Shown here: in pieces, positions 25,701-37,700 of the stretch
Layout: each line of letters opens with the position of its first letter
Numbering within the stretch: the first letter of the stretch is position 1
Assembly (NCBI RefSeq): GCF_022605725.1
Contig: NC_065554.1
Coordinates: 14,713,100 to 14,777,099 of the forward strand
Source: Anthonomus grandis grandis
Taxonomy: Eukaryota > Arthropoda > Insecta > Coleoptera > Curculionidae
Length of the DNA: 64,000 nucleotides
Direction of reading: 5' to 3'
Program-made: the position numbers and the translations under genes
The notes under the pieces: model-generated
Told to the model about the DNA's origin: nothing
The model's input: only the letters and a program-made list of their open reading frames with translations
The model's database searches: none

Positions 25701-28700
25701 TATATTTATGCACATTGTCTAAATAAACAAACATGAAGTTCCTTACTCTGCATTGCCATTCTTATGATATCTCGGTATATTTATAAATAATACAGAGGCG
25801 TGTACTGTATATATTTTTTGGTAATTCTAGTATTATTGTGTTATCTAGTATTTTCTATTATCTAATATTATTTTTATAAATTGGCTCTGCCGTATATTGA
25901 AATGAATTAATAAATTTTTATTTACAGCATTATTTAAAAAATAACTAAAATTTATATAACATTGATTTTTATCTACCGTAGAAGCTGAAGATGTTGATAT
26001 TTGTGATGCGGGCTATAATGTGAAAAAAAGCAGAAAACTGGTTCAAAAAAAGCGACGAGGTCGGAAACCCAAAAAGAAGGACGCTATTGAGGTAAGTGAT
26101 TTAATTTAAATCGATTTCGTATTCGTACTACTAGATCATTTTTCATTGTAAAACCAGGGTGAAGAAGGTGGATCGAAAGATGAATTGGAACCAAAAGCGA
26201 AGAAACAATGCGGGAAAATCGTTTCTCTTAAGAAAGGTCCCACAATTGATAAGGACACTGAAGAGTTGGTTAAATCGTTGGTGGCCAGTGAGACCCTCAA
26301 GCTTAAAAAGCCAAAACACAAGGAGCGAACAGAAGGCAAAGAAAAACTCAAGAAAAAACATAAGAAAAGAGAAAGTAAGTTGGTTTATTACCTCTAACAA
26401 ATATCCATTAGTCAAAAGCACAACAAAATAAAAGCTCAATATCCATAATATCATGAAAACGTTTAACTAAAACTATAACCATATGTTTCACCCAACTATT
26501 AGACCTACATATAGCTCTTATCCTATTCTGCAGAATGTAAATTTATAGTGAAAAAACTTTTTTTTAACACAAACTAACAAAGTTTTTAAATACAAGCAAG
26601 GTAACATCTAATTATAAACAAACGAAGCCAATATCAAATATTTTAATTGAATATCGAAGACATATGCAACAAACTGTATTATAAATGTAAAACATAAATA
26701 TGAATTTCTAAAAGCCCTTTGAATATCTGTCACCAACAAATCAAGTTTTTTACTCTTATTTTGTTTATTACTCTGTTAAAGAGATGGTTATCAAAAGAGG
26801 ACTTTATACTTGCTTTAGTCTCTCTATATTTATTGAACTGGACTTTATGCTGAATCCGTTCAAAGGGAACATACTTTTTTGAGGCAATTTATTTCATTAC
26901 ATGAGAGAGAAATTTATTCTTATTTATTATAAAAATTAGATGTGATGTTTTGTTGGTAAATTGGTCAAATACTGAAGAAACCTATTTGTTTCTAGCCAAC
27001 GTTTCAAATTATATTTATCTTCAGGGCTCTATAATAGACGGAGAGAAATGGCGTTTAAAATTTTCATGAAATATTCGCTAAAAGAAAATATAAGTTAACA
27101 TTTATGTATGTGAATGATAATATGCATGTCATAGGTATAGGATATTGCTCCGAAGGCTTTAACATTATGGTTTCAGAGTAGCATTCTCTTGTTACCTTCA
27201 TGATCGTCGAAAACGTCTATCCTTTGGCTCTGGCTAAATATGAATATGTGTCATGTAAGCCTCAAGGGTCGGTCTTAGGCCCAAAATTTTTTTTCTCAAT
27301 GTACATCAATGATCTTGATTCTCGACATAGGAAGGATCCTTTAACTTGCGACAACAATCCTCTAGCACAGTCCAGATGGTAATGTTTTACCATCTCCAGA
27401 TGGTAATGTTTTACCATCTCCAGATGGTAATGTTTTACCATCTACAACATCAAATGAGGAGTTTGGGTGCAAAGTCGGATATATCCTCATTTCACCGAAA
27501 ATCGTTTTTTGACGATTTTTGGTTCTTTGCTATCATTTCTATAGGTTCATATATTTGTTTGGAAGCAAAACCGACCAAATCCCATTTAAAACGTTAAGTA
27601 AACTTCGACATTTGGAGCAAAACAGGATATATTCAAATTTTGATAACAAAAGCGGATATATTCAAATAAACAAGTTGTGCGTATTCTATTGCACTTTTTA
27701 TTATCTATTCTAGTAGTTGTTGTTTGGAAGTTGAGTTGTGATTCCACGCGCTTTTAATTCCTGTAAGACCAGTCAAATAAAAGTGTTCTTTTAGTGTTTT
27801 AAGTTCATAAGACATCCACTCATTACAACAAAAGAAAAATACGTTGAAATATATTCGGAAGTAGGTTTGGTAAAAACACTGGGCCTTGACTGGCAAACGT
27901 CTAATGTTAAAGAACTGGGAACGGTATATAAAAAAATGAAGGGAATTTCAGAATGCAAAAGAATTTACTTAAAAAAAAATTGAGAATGAACATAATAAAA
28001 CCACTGTTAAAATTAAGATATCTCAATTTTATCGGTTTACATCATTGGGTGACACAGTTTGGGAATCACTTCTTAAGAAGGGAAAATCAGAAGACAACAT
28101 AGTTTAGCACACTACCACTAGGTAATTCCATACCAGAAAAAAGTTTAAATCATTTGATGGAGCATTTTGGGGATGATTGGCGAAACAGGGAAGATTTTTT
28201 GTGGTACAAAAACCTATTACATAGTAACAATACCGGGGCTAATGTGGATACTTCGGTAAATTTTGAATCCCAAGAAGAAAATGAGCTATGCGATTGCCTG
28301 CATGAAGAAAATACAATACACATTTAATTTTCCTTTTATTACTTTAGTCAAATTAATTAACTTGATACAGTTTGTTTAAAGAGAAATAAATATATATTTT
28401 TACTTACTATGTCTCATTTGTGTACAAAAACGGATATACACAAACTTTTATTGCTAATAATGACGAATTGTTATATTTCGTTTGTTTCTTTTTATGTTAA
28501 TAAATTGGCCAACCCCGCTTAAATAAAGCTATTTTCTTAAAATATCACTATTTTTAAATATAAATACACAGGGTGTTTTTCGCGTTTCCTGAAAATTGTC
28601 TGAAAGTGGATATATCCGGTTATGCACGCGAACTCCTCAAATGAACCCGGCAGATAAAATAGTGGTTTGACTTAGATCTTCTCAGTCTTAATTCCCAAAA

Positions 28701-31700
28701 AACTAGACTAGCTTCAAGGGAGTACTAGAGGGTGGTACTTTTGACAATAAGCTGGTAGCACAACATGCAACGGAGATCTACTCTTATTGGTTCACATCTC
28801 CAACATAGCATCTATTTTTGGGGCAATGCAAGGAACTAACTCATTCATTTGCTGTTTATCATACAGCAGCGTGCTTTAGATACATACAAATAAAGCGAAA
28901 ACTCAAGATTCCTGCTGGCATTTGTTCAACAAAATATTCTAATAAGTGTATCAGTTGTACGCTGTGTTTGATTAATAAATAAAACACACTACTTGTATTC
29001 AGCGTATAATAAATTAAAAAATTGCTGCATAGCTCTTTCGGCCGTAGGCTATCATCAGGGCTTAAGACACTATAAAAGATATATTAAATTAGAACAGGAA
29101 GGACCATTTTAGAATTAGGCAAACATTGTTAAAATATAAATCGTAATAAGTCACAAAAATGAAAAAGACCAGCCACAAAATGGGATGAAAAAACATAAGA
29201 CATGATACAAATATGAAAAATCAATCCAATCTTAAGATCAACTTACTTGTCAAAGCAACGTCACTATTCGAAAAAACGATAACAAATATGGTTCTGTTTA
29301 TTGCATGATTTGAAATGAAAAGAAATATAAATTTAAAATTTCATTATATTGTTATTAGTACTATACTATAATCAAATGTTTATGGTTTGGTGAGGTTGTC
29401 AGTCAGGTAAGAGTTACGACCAGACTACAACTTAAAATTATCCGTTTTTTGCTTTTATTCTTTTGGTTTAATAAATGCTCCTTCCTGTTCTAATTTTATG
29501 CATCTTTTATAGTGTCTTAAGCCCTGATAAAGGCCTACGGCCGAAAGCGCTAAGCAGCAATTTTTTAATTTATTATACGCTGAATACGGTAAAGTGTTTT
29601 ATTTATTAAAATATTCTAACACTGGCCTGTCTTTATATACTTGAAATGATCAGTATAATTCACAAAAATCGTCATAATTTAATAATAGAAAATCCCTGAC
29701 ATTAGACTCGTCTGCATCTACTTATCTCTCGATCATACTACAGCCTTTCGGAGTTTTACGGTGACTCTTTTTAATGTATTTATTTTAGTAATGTTTTAAA
29801 TCTTGCTTTTATAATATATATGTGTGTTTTGCTTCATTTTACTTTGGATGGTGATTTATATTTAAAAAAACATAAATATGTGTATTTATTTGACCTTTGT
29901 CTTTGACATGTTTTAAGAACGAAGGGAAAACTATTAAAAACACTTACCTAAGTTAAAGTTGTCTCGGCTCCAAAACAAATTTCTCGTCCAAAATTACAAA
30001 AAGAGCACTACAAATAATTTATTTGTTACTTTGGCGCCCTCTAACGGTTCTCGTTGATTATACAGCTTTACGCCCAAAAGATAAATTGTAGAAAATTTAA
30101 TTATTTTCATTTTTATTCCTTTTTAACTTCATCTGTATGGATTTAGCCAGAAAATCTAATTCAAATGGATGCATATTTTGTTTTTTTTTAAACCTTTCCT
30201 TTGGAACACTAACGATTGACAAAAAACGGCGGCTTCATGGATGCATTAAACCTAAAACTTTAATCGACTAGACTACTATAAATTTATATTTTTTAAGATA
30301 TGATAAGAACAATTTGTAGGTCTCTTAAATGTTCTTGTGATACTGTGAATTTTGATCTGATGTAATGCTGTTTTTTTTTTGTTGTGCAGATTGTTAGATA
30401 GTATCTTTGCGACTATTTTTTCAATTTGTATAAATAGGTTTGGATTCTTCAACCTCAACATCTATGGACATATCAAAGGATCTTGACGCCTCCCTAACTC
30501 CACAAGATCCTCAACTAGCAGAAACCGAGAGACTGGAAAATGCCAAAGCTAAAGAAGTAATAGATAACATTATTAGACAGGCAGATGAAGAGTATAAAAG
30601 GGAAACATCCCTTACTAGCACTAGCACTAATACAGCCTGCTTAAAACCAACTACTTCTGCTTCCAGTACTACTACCAGCCCGACCTTCATAGCAGACGCT
30701 CTAAAATCGTTCAGAAAAATTCCAGTAGAAAAATTAAAAAGTGGGAGTAAGACTTTGCTAACGACCGAAGATACTACAAAACGAGTTCCACCGATTCAAG
30801 GCTTCCACGGTGCTCCGACCGCTACGAAAGGATTTGAAAATGAATTTCTGTCATTTCTCACTACTGTTAAACCCAAAAAGAAAGATATCTTGCCTCTCTC
30901 GAATATAGTGCCTAGGAAATCCGTCATTGCCGCTCCAGAATTAAGTTCATCGGAAAGCATTTTGATGAAACTTAAGTCTAACAGTCAAATAACGCTTAAC
31001 AGCGCGAGTAAAGTTAATGAGCAAGTTGGAATTTTAAAAGAATTGGCTGCACCCGAATATCATCCCGATCCGACACCCCCTCAAGCAACAGTGTTTCCGA
31101 AACTCGACGCCATTAACTGTGTACCTCTGCTATCTAACCATCAAGGTATTGCAGATTTAAGTCTATTTGATCAGCTACAAGGGAACAATCGTAATCCGGA
31201 TTCAAGCAATCAAAATTTCTTTTATACTCCTCCACAACCTGAACCAAGTTACGTGAACCTGCATACCAATCAAAATCCAAGACTATTAATACCCTCTGGT
31301 TCAGATGATAACACTATAACGTTGTATTCAGCGCCATCTGGAAATACTTCGGATATACCTCAGTTGGCCACAACTTGTATGCTCGCCAGTAATCAGGTGG
31401 CTGTACCTGTCAATAATATTTTAAGCAATCCACAGATAGTCAAGCAAAATGTGGTGATAGTAAATTCAAATTCTGCTGATCTGAAAAACATGATTCGCTT
31501 ACAACATGTGAAGAATCAACCTGTTGCCATACAAAAGCTAGTTCTGCCTCCAGGTTTGTCACTTGGACCAGTGGTTTTGAACAAACCGAATGTTTATAGA
31601 TGCTCCGAGACTATTTACGACAATAAAGATCGTTTTATGCCGATGACCAGTCAACCTATTAAGTTAGATCAAGAAAGCAAACCTGATCCCGAGCTAGATA

Positions 31701-34700
31701 AATTATTACAAGATTTAAGCTCTGAAAGTGACGGTCTAGGTCTCGAATATGGAATAGATTTGAGTGAAGAAGCCAGATCTGAAGTGGTTATTGAAGAAGT
31801 AGCAGAGGTGCCTGAAATCGAACGCGACGAGACGGTTGATGAGGAATCCGTTAATGTTGAAAATCTTTTAAATGCAGTTGAAGATATCGCTATGGAATTT
31901 GTGCCAGAATCGAATCCAAACGGGTCAGGGCTGTCGATAGGTGATGAAAATGTGATAGTAGATAATATAAATGAGGATATTATGCTTGCCGGGGAGGAAA
32001 TAATTAATAGTCAGGGTCTAAATCAGAAAGTGATGGTTGAAAATATTCATAATAAATATTTAGAAAGCTTAACGCCGATCGATTACGATAATATTTCAGG
32101 AAAAAGACTTATTATTAAGATTGACCGGCAAAAGGACGAGTTGATTACGAATTTAGCTGAAAATCAACAGAAGACCCTAGAAGTAAAAGAACACTCCAAA
32201 GATATAATTGAACAGACGAAGTTAAACCAGAAGAAAAGTATGGATTTCAAAAACCAGAAACTAAAACCGGAAAACTTAGAATTCCAAAAGCCTAGACCGT
32301 TGGAAAAGCATCACACAAAACATTCCGGCATAGGTCAAAAGTCGACGAAATCGAAAATTTTAAAGAGCAAACTGTTTCGGCTTTTTATAAAGTCCAAACA
32401 GAAGGCAGCGTCTCCTAAAATGGATTTTTCAGAAATAATCGGTCTCAAGAAGAAAGGAAAACAATCTAAAATAGAGAAGCAGAAGAACATAGACATTTTG
32501 AGGGAACTAATAAAATTCTGCCGTACGCATGTAGGTGGTGCGAAGAATCGGGTTCCGCCAATACCCGACTTAAACACCCAAACCAAACCCAGTATGGAAG
32601 AACAAAAAGCAGCTTTAACACCGATGAATCTTACGGTGGAGGTCGATGACGTCTTGGGATATCTGCCGGTTGCTGTGCGGCAACGTTTAATGGGCGGTTT
32701 ACCACTATGCGACGTTCGGTCTTTGCCAGCTTCTTTGATGGTGAAAGAAAACCGAACAACAAAGGCAAAAGATGGAGGCAAGACATCACGAATCGATCGG
32801 CTAAAGGCTCACAAAGAGAAGGTATGTTTGTATAATCATTATTCTCTTTACTCATAAGCTATCATCATTTAACTTCGGTAGTGTTTTATAGTTAAATCCT
32901 TGTATTTGAAAACTTCCCGCCCTTATATTGGGTGTCAATTTCAAAACTTTTCACCCTTAATATCTTTTGCAGTTAAAAATATGAAAAATCGGAAAGACGC
33001 GGTAATTTTATTTGTACGGGAAACTTTTCTTTTTAAATCAGTCTTTATTTAATGTGAATTGAAATATTAGTTCTTCTAACAAAATATAGAATTACAGTAT
33101 CTCATTACAAAAAATTATTATTATAAAACATACTATTTGTTTTAATATTGATACAATAAAGCACTCAGATGTGAAACATCTGTATGTGCGGTATCAAATC
33201 GTGTTACTGGGATCAAATGTTCAGACAAAAGAACCTTTAAAATTGATGATTGCTTTCATAGATTACATTTTTACATAAAAACTTAATTTGTTTTATGGAA
33301 GTGCAACTTCTACAAGTAATTGGCAACAAGTTATACAGTAGAAAATCATTAGTTATAACATTAGATGAATAGTTTTAGCCTTCATGTTCAAGGGGAAGTA
33401 GATGTCCCCTTAGAATCTGAAATAGGAATGGGGTCAAGCACATCGTTTTAAAGGGCGTTTAATTATCTTTTCACTGGTATCCTACTTTGTTGCTTTTTGT
33501 CTAGAGGATTCAAAATAATCGCGTTTCAAAGTTGCAGAAACAATTAAACTTGCCTGCATTGAGATTTTGGTTTACAGGATAGTGTTAAATTGTAGGTTAC
33601 ACCGTTAAAATGGTTGAATAACAGGAAGAAAATCAAGTTTAAATAATTGATTTTCTGTTTATTGATTATTTTACTTCGACAAAAATTACTTTTTATTTGC
33701 GAAAGACAAATTTCTAATAAAACACATGGGATCTACTTATGCACTATCTTATAAGTTGCTGAAAATTTCAAATTTTCTATAAATAATATTTTCGAATTCC
33801 TGCCTAACATTTCGGAAAACTTCTTCGGGAATCGGCTGGCATTCTGCTGCAATTCGTCTTTTCAGATCAGAAATATCAGTAGGTTGCATTTAAAGACAAT
33901 GGATTTAAGATGCCCCCAAAGAAAGAAGTCAAAGAGTGCTAAATCCGGTGATGTTGGAGCCCATTCAGCTGGTTCCCCTTCTTTCAATCCATTTATCCGG
34001 CAATCTCTCGTTCAACCACTGTCGAACCGGAAGAAAATAATAAGGTGGAACATCCTCCTGCGCTGGAATGTTCACAAATTCTTCTGTAAAACTGAATTAC
34101 CCTCTGCTGTACTAATTTGAGTTTTTAGATCATGCACGACAAGAGGATCAATAATTTCTTCTAGCATATTAAAGTACAGATCACCTGTCATAATTTCATT
34201 CAATGAATAAAGGACCACTAACGACATTTCCACGAATTCTAGCCTAAACATTAACTTTTTTGGGGATAATGTGTATGTCCTCGAAAAATATTCGTGTTTT
34301 TGTTACTCTAACATGGACAATTTTGCTTGGTAACGTTTCCATTTAGAAAAAATGAACATTAATTGCTGAAACAGATATTCGGCAGCATATTAGGGATAAC
34401 GTTGACTTGACGACTCATGAATCCACAAAACTCTATTCTTCTATCAAAATCATGGTAATAGATTTCTTGAAGTATCAGAATTTTGTATGGAGTTTATGCA
34501 CTCTTAGTGCCTTTCTTACTGTCTTTTTTGATATTCCTGTCTGTTCTGCTACTGTCCGTAAGGAACTGAGAAGCTCTGCAGCAAACAATTGATTTTTTTT
34601 TCTATTACAAACTTCTTTAGCGTTGGCTCTAATTATTTAGTCTGAATTATATGAATACCAACGATATGTGGTTTCAACAGGATGGGGTTCACACAGCACG

Positions 34701-37700
34701 AGCGATTTGGAGCGAGTGCAGCAAAGGCCAGTTAGAGCACTCGCCTTTGACGGTATTGGACTGATCAACATCTTTCTCAAAGAAAAATTAACTGACGGCG
34801 TCCTAAATTCTAAACAGGGACTTTTTCGGAATGTATTGAACGCTCTTGGATCTCATGCGAATTGGTATTATCTGAACAGAATTTTTTTAATGAAAATTAG
34901 GATCAGTTTCCAACTGCTCCCGCGAACACACGTTGTTGTCTAGGGTCGTTTACCTTCAATTCTTGGCTCAGTTGAACTTTGTGCGACTAGAGGCCGAAGT
35001 CACGAGGCATTTCTTGTAACTGACGCAAAATCTACTGCTTTAGATTCTCTTGCATGGTATTCACGGATAGCGGCAATGTTTTCGGCAGATATTGCATTTC
35101 GTCGACGTGCAAGTGTTGGTTGATTTTTTTACTGAACCAGGAAACTCAAATTTATCCACCACACTGTTAATAGTGCTTTCGGTAGTATGATTATGGTAGC
35201 GTAAAATGGGCAAAACGCGCGTAACGTTGTTCGAACACAATATACATTTTGAGAAAATAATGTTATCATTTGCAAAAATTGTTGAACACTACGTATTCAT
35301 GGTGATTTGGCAAAACATACTAAATAAATTACAGCCAATGCTATAATGTAGTTTCAACAATATAGCTACTAGAAATCGTCCAATTTCCTTTTTTTTTCCA
35401 CATTGCAAGATGCTATGTTTTGCTTCGCTCGCTGTTTTAAAAAAAAGTGATTAATTAGCAAGAAATACCAATTTGATAATCAGCCATGCTCTAAAGATTT
35501 GATTGCCGGGATGCCTGGCATGGTCGTTATGGTATCCGATTTGCACCAGAGAGGTACCGAGTTTAAATCCGCTTAATGTTCATACATTTGTTTTTCAATA
35601 TTAGTTAAATTAGAAGAGAGATTTTGTTTTCTAAGATAAATACTTAATATTTTTGACGTGTTAAAATAATTACATTATGGTTGTATTTAGAATGTTTTGT
35701 TTCACACATACAATTAAACATGCTTTTTAGTAATATCATTGCAACTATGTTATTAATCTTTTGAATAAGGAAACGTCATCAAGTGCTTTTGATTCTTATT
35801 ATTTTTTTTCTGTAGTACAAAGAAAATGTGTATCCATAAAAAAGGATCATTTACTTGTTACGTAAATAAGTATTTTATTTACGATTTAAAATTTGATGTT
35901 GAAATTAGTAATAATTCAAGTAGTATGAAAATAGAAACACATTTTATAAGGCACCTAGAGCGCTGAATTAAACTTCCTCACTTATTTGACAATACAATGA
36001 CTATAACCCAAAAATAAAAAAAGACCCTCTGCAAAAATTAGAGGATTCTAAAATTAAACAGTTCTGTAAAATAAAACAACTAATTTTCTTTTACGTTCTT
36101 TATGCTAAATGGCTTAGAATTTAAGTTTGATAAATAAGTCAAAAATTTTATGTTTAAAAAGGGATAACTGACTACAAATTCAAATTCATATATTTCGTGT
36201 TTATACAATAAGATAATTATTGTTTACATATGTCAGGATTATCAGGTTTCTATAATAATATACAGTAGGTACAAAGTAATAATAAATTATCATAGAGAAC
36301 CAGTAATTTATCTAAATTTTTGCTTCAATTGCTTTTTATCTCTACCCTCTCTAAAGAAGATCTACGTACTTATAAATTAATACACTTATAACATTGAAAT
36401 CTTAACACTCTTATAACACTGTTAAAAACGGAAAACATCCAAAAACAACACTCAAAATAGAACACCAAAACACCTTGAAATTTCTGTATCAAGCATCTTC
36501 CTCAAGCATGAGCCGTCAGGCCGAGACCACAACAGATCCACTTAAGAAGTCTTCATATTTGTATACAATATTTTTCATTATTGCTGTTTTAATAGCATTA
36601 AGAATTTTTTTATTATCAAGTGATTGAACATTTCTTGGTAATTTGTTAAAAAAGAGGGGCGCATAATAATTTAAATGTATCAAGTGTTATAACCATGATT
36701 GATAATAATCTTATCTTCTTCTTTTTTCATAAATAACTAAGCAGGCAGATATAATAAAGAGTTCTTTTAAAAATTTTCATTGTATATCTGTTTTCACCCA
36801 CATCTTTTAAAGCACTGACCATAAAAACTGAAACTATAATATTATTATTAATATTAATGCGTTGTCTTAAGATATAGTCCTTTAAACTATTGCCAAATTT
36901 TTAAACGAAAACCTATAAAAAAACTGAGATTTCCTGGAATGAATTCTAAAGAAAAAAATATTTAAATGACCTTTGGTCTCTACATTTTTTTAAAATCAGA
37001 AATTACTTTCTCTAATTCCTCCATTAGTTTGAGTGATATATTTGACACTATATTTACTCAGATTTTTACCCATAGAGAAATAAATGTGGTTATTAATTGA
37101 TGTCCGAGGTTGCCTTTCTTTTAACTCTTTGATGAGTAACTATTTTTGCAACTGGATGATCTTGCAGTCCGAATTGGTTAGTCTAATCTATTAAATATTA
37201 CACCAAAATATAAATCTGTAGTTTTTATTATCTGAAATCTTCAGCCATCACTGGTGCTTTCTAGTTTTTTGAAAATGAAGATAAGATATAATTAAGATTC
37301 TTCATCTTAAATTATTCTTCTAGTTAAATCGTGTTCCGATCGCGCTCGGAGACGAAGTGTGGGCAAAACACAAGAACAACCGCTACTACAAAGCAAAGGT
37401 GTCCAATATAAGTAGCAGTTATAAGTTTTGCGTGTTATTCACATGCGATCAAAGTTTTTCCAAAGATATTACGCTGGACCGCTTGGTTGGTTGGCAAGGA
37501 TCGAGACAGGGGCCCAATAATGGTGATATGGTCCGGTTAAGGTGGACGGACGGTGATATTTACGAGGCCGAGTGTGTAGGCCGGGTAGATAATTGTATAT
37601 ATACAGTGAGTAACATTTTATTTCAAATACAATGATTTGTTTTCAGTTTTTAACTTTGTTTTGCCTTCAGAGAATTTAAAGTAATTAAACTTTTTTACAA

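Larger units (their letters stand above)
20105..25981 (+). other. KDM4 intron 10, 5.9 kb, mobile-element cluster
   Basis: It holds two tandem jockey-like copies, a small TIR element and a Tc1 element, listed separately. The first 650 bp (20105-20750) show nothing recognisable. Confidence 0.85.
27180..28960 (+). pseudogene. Reverse transcriptase remnant split by a DNA transposon
   Basis: The left part (27190-27350) reads SCKPQGSVLGPKFFFSMYIN, the conserved PQGSVLGP...YINDL box of non-LTR reverse transcriptases. The right part (28640-28960) has weak downstream similarity. The 27456-28638 TIR element and a 24-bp minisatellite lie between them. It is strongly decayed. Confidence 0.55.
28972..29609. 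repeat. Fold-back repeat with about 130-bp inverted arms
   Basis: The arms 28972-29103 and 29479-29609 are inverted copies (TATTCAGCGTATAATAAATT and GGGCTTAAGACACTATAAAA in each), about 90% identical, around a 375-bp centre. Each arm contains a hammerhead-like core. One arm-like copy also occurs at 16818-16905. It could be two Penelope-type terminal repeats head to head, or a MITE. Confidence 0.75.
26375..30437 (+). other. KDM4 intron 12, 4.1 kb
   Basis: It contains a hammerhead-like motif, a reverse transcriptase remnant split by a DNA transposon, a palindromic minisatellite and a fold-back repeat, listed separately. 26375-26980 and 29610-30437 hold nothing I recognise. Confidence 0.8.
32822..37323 (+). 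other. KDM4 intron 13, 4.5 kb
   Basis: It holds transposase fossils, a tRNA-like relic and a non-LTR fossil, listed separately. 32822-33780 and 35579-36480 show nothing recognisable. Confidence 0.8.

Noticed and set aside
32335..32855. Two - strand ORFs opposite KDM4 exon 13
   Set aside because: Antisense shadows of a long coding exon; the + strand is supported by splicing and phase.
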